The notes beneath the pieces are model-generated. The model had not been told where the DNA came from, searched no databases, and saw only the letters and a program-made list of their open reading frames with translations. Source: UBA10449 sp005883585 (GTDB lineage: Bacteria > Chloroflexota > Dormibacteria > Dormibacterales > Dormibacteraceae). From it: a stretch of 14,521 nucleotides of DNA. The stretch's first letter is position 1. Each line of letters starts with the position of its first letter. A program made the translations under genes and the position numbers. The stretch spans positions 1 through 14,521 of the forward strand of contig VBFD01000036.1 of assembly GCA_005883585.1 (NCBI GenBank), read 5' to 3'. Shown here in pieces: positions 7,391 to 13,427 of this stretch.

Positions 7391-7479
7391 CGCTTTCGGC
7401 ACCTCGGATGGTGCTCTTACAACTTGGGTCGGAGCACGCGCCCGATTCTCGACATTCGACTGAGAGGGGAGTTGGCGCG

Positions 7480-7944
7480 TCAGCGCCAGAGGTCGCGCCA
7501 CCTGTCGTAGTGGACGACTTCGACGCCACCCTGGCGCAGCACGTTCAAGCCGGCGGGATCGCGGTATGCCTCCCTGTAATAGACGCGCGCGACGTTGGTG
7601 TTGATGATCATCTTGGCGCACATCACGCAGGGCGAGGCACTTACGAACATCACCTTGCCGGGCAGCTGGGCGCCGGCTTTGATCAGGCAGTTTTGCTCCG
7701 AATGAAGGCAACCGCAATTTCCAGGTTGATCGGAGTCACATCGATTAGGCAGACCCTTCGCGTTGCCGTTGTAGCCGATGCCGAGGACCTGGGTCAGGTC
7801 GCCGGTAGTGATGACGCTGCCCACCTGCAGGCGGGCGCAGGTCGACCGTTTCGCCAGCTCCTCGGCCATGCGCATGTAGACCTCTTCTAGAGGGATGCGG
7901 TCGGGGACCTGCTCGGGCTGCGCGGTTGGATCTGGGGTCGCCAT
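7480..7944 (-). CDS. Deoxycytidylate (dCMP) deaminase, ComEB-like
   Basis: Zinc-dependent cytidine/deoxycytidylate deaminase of 154 residues, predicted to convert dCMP to dUMP, the precursor of dTMP. Zinc-site motifs are complete: His81 and catalytic Glu83 in LHSEQN, and Cys106 and Cys109 in SPCVMCAK. The N-terminal RSTCARLQVGSVI segment (33-45) and the GYNGNAKGLPNRC loop (58-69) are typical of the dCMP deaminase group rather than CDA or TadA. The C-terminus YYREAYRDPAGLNVLRQGG also fits ComEB. The ATG at 7944 is the natural start; its upstream gap of 55 bp is shared with the divergent rmuC promoter. TAACCT lies 7 bases upstream of the ATG and could serve as a -10 for a near-leaderless mRNA. 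Closeness to nrdJ groups two deoxynucleotide-supply enzymes. Confidence 0.92.
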   Translation of the reverse strand: MATPDPTAQPEQVPDRIPLEEVYMRMAEELAKRSTCARLQVGSVITTGDLTQVLGIGYNGNAKGLPNRCDSDQPGNCGCLHSEQNCLIKAGAQLPGKVMFVSASPCVMCAKMIINTNVARVYYREAYRDPAGLNVLRQGGVEVVHYDRWRDLWR

Positions 7945-7963
7945 TTAGCTCAGGTTAACAGGC

Positions 7964-7992
7964 TTGTCTATACCCACTTCCAGGACTACAAT
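7964..7992 (+). promoter_or_regulatory. rmuC promoter, predicted leaderless
   Basis: TTGTCT (7964-7969) and TACAAT (7987-7992) are separated by exactly 17 bases and match the -35 and -10 consensus at 4 of 6 and 5 of 6. The expected start point at 7999-8000 coincides with the ATG at 8000, so the mRNA would have essentially no leader. This argues against starting at the TTG at 7964 or the ATG at 7991, which lie inside the promoter. Confidence 0.6.
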
Positions 7993-7999
7993 GCCCCAC

Positions 8000-9004
8000 A
8001 TGTCGCTATTCGAACTGTTGTTCGCGCTGCTCCTGGTATGTGTACTGGCCGGAGTAGCAGCCGTGGCGCTGCTGGCCTGGAACCTCACGCGGCGCGCCGA
8101 CGGCCAGGCCACGGCGGTCGCCGAGCTGCGCCAGCGAATGGAAACCGGAGGCCTCACTCAGGAGTCTCAGTCGGCAGAGATTCGAGAGCGCCTCGCCCAG
8201 ACGCAGTCCGTTGTCGAACGGCTCGGTTCGGCGCTGGTCGCCCGGCAGTCGATCGAGGACGAGGCCCGCTCCAGCCTCAAGCGGCTGGAGAGCGTCATCG
8301 CCGGCAGCTCGACCCGCGGCGCCGCGGGCGAGCACATCCTCGAAGAGGTGCTGAAGCACCTCCCGCCCGAGATGCTCCAGCGCAACGTCTGGGTCGGAGG
8401 CAAGGTGGTCGAGCTGGCCCTCCAGCTGCCGGGCGGCAAGCTGCTGCCGATCGACTCCAAATGGGTCTCGAGCGGCGCCCTCGAGCAGCTCGCCGAGCCT
8501 GGGCTCGACGCGCAGCGTCGGGCGCAGTTGAACGCTCAGGTCGAGCGCGAGGTCGAGCGGCGGGTTCGCGAGGTCAGCCAGTACATCGACCCGGCGGCGA
8601 CCTCCACGTTCGCGCTGGCGGTCATCCCGGACGCCGCCTACGACGTTTGCCGCGGCGCCATCGTCGGCGCCCACCGGCGGCATGTGATGGTCGTCGGGTA
8701 CGCCATGGCCCTGCCGTACCTGCTCACGCTCTACCAGCTGCATTTGCAGTTCGCGCGCACGGTGGACATGGAGAAGCTGCAGTCGGCCCTGATCGACGTC
8801 GAGCGGCATCTCGACACCCTCGAGGCGATCCTCGACAACAAGCTCCAGAGGGCGCTGACGATGCTGCAGAACACGTACACCGAGGGCAAGCAGGTGTCGG
8901 CGAAGATTCGGTCGGCCGCCCAGAGCGTCCAGACGACGGAAACAGGCTCGGATGAGGTTTCCACAGAGCCTCTGAGCCTGGCCCTTCTGGACTCGGTTCA
9001 GTAG
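8000..9004 (+). CDS. rmuC: DNA recombination protein RmuC homologue
   Basis: RmuC-family protein (PF02646), a membrane-anchored coiled-coil protein with a nuclease-like domain; in E. coli loss of RmuC raises inversion at short repeats. The product is 334 residues, shorter than the E. coli protein of about 475. Residues 1-27 form one hydrophobic membrane segment. Residues 35-100 are a charged, probably coiled-coil region. The RmuC domain follows, with RGAAGEHILEEVL (106-118), VELALQLPGGKLLPIDSKW (137-155, the conserved IDSK motif), FALAVIPDAAYDV (204-216) and GYAMALPYLLTLYQ (233-246). The C-terminal helices 250-310 are amphipathic. The start at ATG 8000 is chosen because a promoter -10 ends 7 bases before it. 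It lies upstream of nrdJ on the same strand, but nrdJ appears to have its own promoter. Confidence 0.9.
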   Translation: MSLFELLFALLLVCVLAGVAAVALLAWNLTRRADGQATAVAELRQRMETGGLTQESQSAEIRERLAQTQSVVERLGSALVARQSIEDEARSSLKRLESVIAGSSTRGAAGEHILEEVLKHLPPEMLQRNVWVGGKVVELALQLPGGKLLPIDSKWVSSGALEQLAEPGLDAQRRAQLNAQVEREVERRVREVSQYIDPAATSTFALAVIPDAAYDVCRGAIVGAHRRHVMVVGYAMALPYLLTLYQLHLQFARTVDMEKLQSALIDVERHLDTLEAILDNKLQRALTMLQNTYTEGKQVSAKIRSAAQSVQTTETGSDEVSTEPLSLALLDSVQ

Positions 9005-9019
9005 CCGGGTTTTGCCTGG

Positions 9020-9084
9020 TTTCCCACAGGTGATACCCACCGTGTGCCCAACTCCTCACCAGGGTTGTCCACAGGTAATCCACC
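9020..9084 (+). promoter_or_regulatory. DnaA-box-like tandem repeat upstream of nrdJ
   Basis: Two copies of a roughly 20-bp direct repeat begin at 9020 and 9065. Each opens with a DnaA-box-like 9-mer, TTTCCCACA (9020-9028, 7 of 9 to TTATCCACA) and TTGTCCACA (9065-9073, 8 of 9, the form common in GC-rich bacteria). Each then continues AGGT, AT and CCACC. The second copy also contains TAATCCACC at 9076-9084 (7 of 9). All are in the same orientation. DnaA control of ribonucleotide reductase genes is known in E. coli (nrdAB); its use here is inference. Confidence 0.45.
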
Positions 9085-9112
9085 AACATGTGGTGCCTGG
9101 GCCCCTACCGAC

Positions 9113-9128
9113 ACCAAATATCTTGTGT
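9113..9128 (+). promoter_or_regulatory. NrdR-box-like palindrome (site 1)
   Basis: ACCAAATATCTTGTGT matches the NrdR box consensus acaCwAtATaTwGtgt at 13 of 16 positions and lies 7 bases upstream of the nrdJ -35 hexamer. NrdR is the general ATP/dATP-sensing repressor of ribonucleotide reductase genes, and its sites usually occur in pairs; see the weaker partner at 9155-9170. Confidence 0.6.
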
Positions 9129-9135
9129 TTGGGTC

Positions 9136-9164
9136 TTGACAAGCCCAAAGTCGCTTCGTATATT
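9136..9164 (+). promoter_or_regulatory. nrdJ promoter, near-consensus -35/-10
   Basis: TTGACA (9136-9141, perfect -35) is followed after exactly 17 bases by TATATT (9159-9164, 5 of 6 to TATAAT). The predicted start near 9171 leaves a leader of about 155 bases before nrdJ. The -35 sits in a dyad TTGGG-T-CTTG-A-CAAG-CCCAA (9129-9148), which may be an additional protein site. Confidence 0.8.
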
Positions 9165-9170
9165 TACGGC
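9155..9170 (+). promoter_or_regulatory. Weak second NrdR-box-like site over the -10
   Basis: The palindromic CGTATATTTACG core lies within this 16-mer, which matches the NrdR consensus at only about 8 of 16 positions. Its centre (9162/9163) is 42 bp from that of site 1 (9120/9121), four helical turns, and it covers the -10 hexamer, the expected place for repression. Confidence 0.35.
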
Positions 9171-9179
9171 CGTTAGATC

Positions 9180-9220
9180 GAGGCCCTGGGGCATAAGTGG
9201 CGGGCATGCTCCGGGGCCTC
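9180..9220 (+). promoter_or_regulatory. Long stable hairpin in the nrdJ 5' leader
   Basis: Bases 9180-9194 pair with 9206-9220 as an uninterrupted 15-bp stem (13 Watson-Crick pairs and two G.U pairs, at 9187/9213 and 9190/9210), closing an 11-base loop. It begins about 10 bases after the predicted transcription start. No T-run follows, so it is not an intrinsic terminator. It may protect the mRNA 5' end or act as a regulatory RNA element; I do not recognise a known riboswitch. Confidence 0.6.
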
Positions 9221-9306
9221 TTCCATCCCCAAACGAACAAGTTCAACGACCCACCCAACGTCACACCAGAAATGCGCTTTAAAGAACCCTCTACAGGGGA
9301 TGATTG

Positions 9307-9313
9307 AAGGAGG
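9307..9313 (+). promoter_or_regulatory. Shine-Dalgarno for nrdJ with long spacing
   Basis: AAGGAGG is a full anti-16S match but lies 13 bases before ATG 9327, longer than the usual 5-9. It lies downstream of the alternative ATG at 9300 and so cannot serve it. It overlaps the stop codon of a possible 11-codon leader ORF (9272-9307). Confidence 0.5.
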
Positions 9314-9326
9314 CGTCTTCCAAGAA

Positions 9327-12110
9327 ATGGCCAAAAACGCAGCTGACCTCTCCACCGGAGCCCGCAAGAACGGGAACCACAAGAACGGAACCGCCAAGCC
9401 AGGACTTCGGTTTGGCCGCTATTTCACGCCCGGGGACAGCCATGCCTACGACCTGATCGAGTGGGAGCGCCGCACCGCGGCCATCACCGGCGAGAAGGGC
9501 CAGCTCATCTTCGAGCAGAAGGACGTCGAGGTTCCCCGCTCGTGGTCGCAGCTGGCCATCAACGTCGTCGCCCAGAAGTACTTCCGAGGCGGCGCCGGCA
9601 CGCCAGAGCGCGAGACCAGCGTCCGCCAGCTCATCGACCGCGTCGTCGAGACACTGAAGAAGTGGGGCCTCGAAGGCGCCTACTTCGCCACCGACGAGGA
9701 CGCCGAGAACTGGGCCCAGGAGCTGCGCTACCTCCTCGTCACCCAGCACGCCTCCTTCAACAGCCCGGTCTGGTTCAACCTCGGCGTGCCCAACCGCGCC
9801 CAGCAGGGCTCGGCCTGCTTCATCAACTCGGTGCAGGACTCCATGGAGTCGATCCTCGAGCTGGTGAAGACCGAGGGCATGCTGTTCAAGTTCGGCAGCG
9901 GCACAGGCACCAACCTCTCGGTCCTGCGATCTTCGAAGGAGCAGCTTTCCGGCGGCGGCACCGCGTCGGGCCCAGTCTCCTTTATGAAGGGCTACGACTC
10001 GTTCGCGGGATCCATCAAGTCCGGCGGCACGACCCGCCGGGCGGCAAAGATGGTCATCCTCAACGCCGACCACCCAGACATCCTCGATTTCATCCACTCC
10101 AAGGCCGACGAAGAGAAGAAGGCCTGGGCGCTGATCGAGGCCGGATACAACGTCGGCTTCAACGTGCCCGGCGGCGCTTACGACTCGGTCCAGTTCCAGA
10201 ACGCCAACCACTCTGTCCGCGTCACGGACGAGTTCATGCAGGCGGTCGTCGACGACAAGCAGTGGACGACCAAGGCGGTCGTGGACGGCAGGGTCATCGA
10301 CACCTACAAGGCGCGCGACGTCTGGAAGGACATCGCCGAGGCGGCATGGGTGTGCGGTGATCCTGGCCTGCAGTTCGACAGCACGATCCAGGACTGGAAC
10401 GTCGTCCCCAACACGGGGCGGATCAACGCCACCAACCCCTGCAGCGAGTTCGTCTTCCTCGACGACACCGCCTGCAACTTGCTTTCGCTGAACCTCATGA
10501 AGTTCCAGACCGATGACGGAAAGGTCGACGTCGACCGTCTTCGCCGCGCTGTCGACATCTGCTTCACCGGCCAGGAGATCATCGTCTCCAACGCCTCCTA
10601 CCCCACTCCGGCGATCGCCAAGAACTCGGAGGCCCTGCGCCCCCTCGGACTTGGCTACGCCAACCTCGGCGCGCTCCTGATGTCGATGGGCCTGGCCTAC
10701 GACTCGGATGAGGGCCGGCGCTTCGCCGGCGCCATCACCGCGATCATGACCGGCCGCGCATTCGCGCAGTCGGCGCGGATGGCTCAGGTCAAGGGCCCGT
10801 TCAGCGAGTACGCCAAGAACCGCGAACCGATGCTGCGCGTGATGGAGAAGCACCGCCAGGCTGCACACCAGCTGCCCACGTCGCCAGAGTCGGCCGAGGT
10901 TGTCGACGCGGCGCGGGAGACGTGGGACGACGCCGTCAAGCTCGGTCGCCTGCACGGCTACCGCAACGCTCAGGCGACGGTACTCGCCCCCACCGGCACG
11001 ATCGGGCTGATGATGGACTGCGACACCACTGGCATCGAGCCCGACCTCGCTCTTGTCAAGTACAAGAAGCTGGTCGGAGGTGGCCTTCTGAAGATCGTCA
11101 ACGGCACCGTGCCGGCCGCCCTGCGCAAGCTCGGCTACGACAGCAAAGAGGTCAAGGACATCGTCGAGTACATCGACGAGAACGACACGATCGAAGGCGC
11201 GCCGCTGCTGCAGGAGGACCACCTGAAGGTGTTCGACTGCGCGTTCAAGCCTGTCAAGGGCATGCGATCGATCGCGCCCATGGGCCACGTCCGGATGATG
11301 GCCGCGGTGCAGCCGTTCATCTCCGGGTCCATGTCCAAGACCGTGAACCTCCCGACGGAGGCCACCATTGAGGACATCCAGCAGACCTACCTGGAGTCGT
11401 GGAAGCTAGGCCTCAAGTGCATCGCAATCTACCGCGATGGCTGCAAGCGCTCACAACCGCTCTCGACCTCACTCGCGAAAGAGAAGAAGACAGTCGAGCC
11501 GGCAGGACCCGACTACAGAGCGGTGCGGCGCCGGCTGTCCGACGAGCGCAAGTCGATAACACACAAGTTCGACATCCAGGGCCACGAGGGCTACCTGACG
11601 GTCGGCATGTTCGAGGACGGCCAGCCGGGCGAGCTCTTCGTGACCATGGCCAAGGAGGGCTCGACCATCTCGGGCCTGATGGACGCGTTCGCGACGCAGA
11701 CCTCGTACGCGCTGCAGTTCGGCGTGCCGCTCAAGTTCATGGTCGACAAGTTCAGCCACATGCGGTTCGAGCCTTCCGGGTTCACGAAGAACAAGGAGAT
11801 CCCGATTGCGAAGTCGATCGTGGATTACATCTTCAGATGGATGGCCAGCCACTTCCTGCCGGTCGAAGAGCAGGACGAGGCGGGCGTCGTCCGGCGCGAG
11901 ACACCGGTCGCGACAACTCCGGCTCCCGCTACCCCGGGCGTAACGCCCTCGAGCGAGCTGAAGGTGATCGCCTCACCTGCGAACGGAATTCAGAAGATCG
12001 CATTCATCAACACCGACGCACCGGCGTGCCCGGACTGTGGAGCGATAACCGTCCGCTCGGGCTCCTGCTACAAGTGCCTGAACTGCGGAGCGACGACCGG
12101 CTGCAGCTGA
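9327..12110 (+). CDS. nrdJ: Adenosylcobalamin-dependent (class II) ribonucleoside-diphosphate reductase, NrdJ
   Basis: Reduces ribonucleotides to deoxyribonucleotides with a thiyl radical generated from adenosylcobalamin; oxygen-independent and needing no NrdB partner. Length is 927 residues. Catalytic residues match the family in spacing: Cys164 (GSACFIN) and Cys383 (DTACNL) are the redox pair, Cys372 in NPCSE is the radical cysteine, and Asn370 and Glu374 flank it. The 11-residue step from Cys372 to Cys383 is the same as in the Lactobacillus enzyme. PTGTIGLMMDCDTTGIEPD and KYKKLVGGG are typical of NrdJ. The C-terminus holds CPDC (901-904), CYKCLNC (914-920) and a terminal TTGCS, the cysteine-rich tail that relays electrons and probably binds zinc. 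No ATP-cone domain is apparent at the N-terminus. ATG 9327 has AAGGAGG upstream; ATG 9300, nine codons earlier, is the alternative. The 3' end is 3 bases from the convergent GNAT gene. Confidence 0.96.
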   Translation: MAKNAADLSTGARKNGNHKNGTAKPGLRFGRYFTPGDSHAYDLIEWERRTAAITGEKGQLIFEQKDVEVPRSWSQLAINVVAQKYFRGGAGTPERETSVRQLIDRVVETLKKWGLEGAYFATDEDAENWAQELRYLLVTQHASFNSPVWFNLGVPNRAQQGSACFINSVQDSMESILELVKTEGMLFKFGSGTGTNLSVLRSSKEQLSGGGTASGPVSFMKGYDSFAGSIKSGGTTRRAAKMVILNADHPDILDFIHSKADEEKKAWALIEAGYNVGFNVPGGAYDSVQFQNANHSVRVTDEFMQAVVDDKQWTTKAVVDGRVIDTYKARDVWKDIAEAAWVCGDPGLQFDSTIQDWNVVPNTGRINATNPCSEFVFLDDTACNLLSLNLMKFQTDDGKVDVDRLRRAVDICFTGQEIIVSNASYPTPAIAKNSEALRPLGLGYANLGALLMSMGLAYDSDEGRRFAGAITAIMTGRAFAQSARMAQVKGPFSEYAKNREPMLRVMEKHRQAAHQLPTSPESAEVVDAARETWDDAVKLGRLHGYRNAQATVLAPTGTIGLMMDCDTTGIEPDLALVKYKKLVGGGLLKIVNGTVPAALRKLGYDSKEVKDIVEYIDENDTIEGAPLLQEDHLKVFDCAFKPVKGMRSIAPMGHVRMMAAVQPFISGSMSKTVNLPTEATIEDIQQTYLESWKLGLKCIAIYRDGCKRSQPLSTSLAKEKKTVEPAGPDYRAVRRRLSDERKSITHKFDIQGHEGYLTVGMFEDGQPGELFVTMAKEGSTISGLMDAFATQTSYALQFGVPLKFMVDKFSHMRFEPSGFTKNKEIPIAKSIVDYIFRWMASHFLPVEEQDEAGVVRRETPVATTPAPATPGVTPSSELKVIASPANGIQKIAFINTDAPACPDCGAITVRSGSCYKCLNCGATTGCS

Positions 12111-12113
12111 ACG

Positions 12114-12806
12114 TCAGCTGGCGGAATCGCGGGCGATAGCATCGCGTACGGCCGACAGTGATTGACGCTGCCGGCCATCGGCGTCGAAGTTCCCCGGCGC
12201 AAGCCATGCTTCGAAAGCTGCGCAGATGAGCGGCCACTCCCCGTCGAGAATCGAAAACCACGCGGTGTCGCGGTTGCGGCCCTTGACGACGAGGTGCTGG
12301 CGGAAGACTCCCTCGAAGGTGAAGCCGAAGCGCTCAGCCGCGCGGCGAGAGGGCTCGTTGAGCGCATCACATTTCCATTCCAGTCTTCGATAGCCCAGAT
12401 CGTCGAATGAGTGGCGCGCCATGAGGTAGATCGCCTCTGTCGCCTGGCGCGTGCGCTGGAGCGCGGGCGCAAACCAGATGTGGCCGATCTCGATGACGCC
12501 ATGCTCCGGGGCGATGCGCATGAAGCTCGCCATGCCCTGCGGCGATCCGGTCTTGGCATCGACCACGCAAACGAAATAGGGATCTGTCGATGCGGCGCGT
12601 TCGTCGAGCCAACCCTTGAATTCACCAAACCCGCCGAAGGGTCCGTATGGCAGGTATCGAAACATGGACTCGGCCACGCCTTCCGCGTGTGAGGCCCTGA
12701 AGAGAGGTCGCGCGTGCCGCTCGGGATCGACCGCCTCGAGGCGCACGGTTGCGCCTGTGATCGTCTCGCGGGGCGGAAACCTGGCCGGGGTCCAGTCGAG
12801 GCTCAA
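12114..12806 (-). CDS. GNAT-family N-acetyltransferase, RimJ/RimL-like
   Basis: Predicted acetyl-CoA-dependent N-acetyltransferase (PF13302 type) of about 230 residues. Conserved blocks in order: LDWTPARFPPRETITGATVRLE at the N-terminus, RYLPYGPFG, YFVCVVDAKTGSPQGMASFMRI, the core strand IEIGHIWFAPALQRTRQATEA with the acetyl-CoA pyrophosphate-binding QxxRxA-type loop, YRRLEWKCDALNEPSRRAAERFGFTFEG, and GRNRDTAWFSI. This is a widespread family annotated as acting on protein N-termini or small amines; the real substrate is unknown. The start is uncertain. TTG at 12806 places the N-terminus just before the conserved part and leaves room for the divergent VOC promoter. The frame also allows ATG at 12860, which would overlap the VOC start codon by two bases and add 18 residues not part of the family motif. 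Confidence 0.85.
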   Translation of the reverse strand: MSLDWTPARFPPRETITGATVRLEAVDPERHARPLFRASHAEGVAESMFRYLPYGPFGGFGEFKGWLDERAASTDPYFVCVVDAKTGSPQGMASFMRIAPEHGVIEIGHIWFAPALQRTRQATEAIYLMARHSFDDLGYRRLEWKCDALNEPSRRAAERFGFTFEGVFRQHLVVKGRNRDTAWFSILDGEWPLICAAFEAWLAPGNFDADGRQRQSLSAVRDAIARDSAS

Positions 12807-12858
12807 TTCACCATCTCGAATAAAGTGATCATCAGAAGCTGTTCTCGAAGGAGAGTAC

Positions 12859-13419
12859 ATGAGCACCAAAGCAACGACCGCAACCGATCACACCGCCACA
12901 ATGCCCCGCGAACGAGCGCCGAAACCCGTCGCCCCTGGAACGAGGATCGGGCACGTCCACCTCAAGACGGCTGACATCCAGCGCGTGTACGACTTCTACG
13001 TCGGCATCCTGGGATTCGATGTGATATTCCGCATGCCCGACGCCCTCTTCTTGTCCGCCGGCGGCTATCACCATCACCTGGGCTTCAACACGTGGGAATC
13101 GAAGGGCGGATCCCCCCCACCCCCCGGCACCACGGGCCTGTACCACGTCGCGATCCTCTATCCGACGCGGGCCGCGCTCGGCGACGCGCTGCGGCGCCTG
13201 GCGGAGGCCGGCTGGCCCCTGGACGGCGTCAACGACCACGGCACGCACGAGGCGCTGTACCTTCGTGACCCCGACGGCAACGGGCTCGAGTTGGCCTGGG
13301 ATCGCCCCGAGGATCAGTGGCCGAGGGACAAAGACGGCCACCTCAGCTTCAGCGGCAACAGGCTGGACCTGGAAGGCCTGCTGAAGGAAGGCATCGAGTC
13401 GGAGCCCAAGCCCGCGTAG
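12859..13419 (+). CDS. VOC-family (glyoxalase/catechol-dioxygenase-like) metalloprotein, CatE-like
   Basis: Predicted vicinal-oxygen-chelate-fold protein of 186 residues. The first module starts at GHVHLKTADIQRVYDFYVGILGF (31-53), and the second at GLYHVAILYPTRAALGDALRRL (93-114), ending with THEALYLRDPDGNGLELAWDRP (129-150). Candidate metal ligands are His32 (or His34), His72 in YHHHLGFN, and Glu144 in LELAWDRP. Similarity is to CatE/catechol-2,3-dioxygenase-like proteins, but whether it is a ring-cleavage dioxygenase, glyoxalase-like enzyme or resistance protein cannot be told. Residues 1-25 are a poorly conserved extension. GGAG with a 5-base gap before ATG supports the start. A C7-A-C6 run at 13112-13125 encodes Pro86-Pro89 and could be a slippage site. 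The stop is 8 bases from the convergent SDR gene. Confidence 0.85.
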   Translation: MSTKATTATDHTATMPRERAPKPVAPGTRIGHVHLKTADIQRVYDFYVGILGFDVIFRMPDALFLSAGGYHHHLGFNTWESKGGSPPPPGTTGLYHVAILYPTRAALGDALRRLAEAGWPLDGVNDHGTHEALYLRDPDGNGLELAWDRPEDQWPRDKDGHLSFSGNRLDLEGLLKEGIESEPKPA

Positions 13420-13427
13420 ACGCGACG

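Noticed and set aside
7473..7488. TGGCGC-GTCA-GCGCCA hairpin at the end of the dCMP deaminase gene as a terminator
   Set aside because: Short stem, spans the stop codon, and no T-run on the minus strand. Common by chance in GC-rich DNA.
7379..7717. N-terminal extension of the atypical SDR to 7717
   Set aside because: The consensus AAGGAGG directly before ATG 7378 and the normal SDR N-terminus fix the start; the extension would overlap the dCMP deaminase gene.
8006..9040. 344-residue frame antisense to rmuC
   Set aside because: Shadow of the RmuC gene with repetitive Arg/Leu composition and no domain.
8957..9084. Chromosomal replication origin
   Set aside because: There are only three or four weak-to-fair DnaA boxes, no AT-rich unwinding region, and no dnaA, dnaN or parAB nearby. 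Promoter regulation is a better reading.
9171..9299. Cobalamin riboswitch in the nrdJ leader
   Set aside because: I could not find a B12-box-like sequence or the multi-helix core; only one long hairpin is evident. NrdJ itself needs B12, so a B12-off switch would also make little sense.
9291..11288. 665-residue open frame antisense to nrdJ
   Set aside because: It lies opposite an unmistakable nrdJ gene, has low-complexity Arg/Val/Asp-rich composition and no recognisable domain. Long shadow frames are expected opposite GC-rich genes.
12104..12120. CAGCTG-AACGT-CAGCTG hairpin as a bidirectional terminator between nrdJ and the GNAT gene
   Set aside because: Only a 6-bp stem, mostly inside the nrdJ end and the GNAT stop, with no T-run on either strand.
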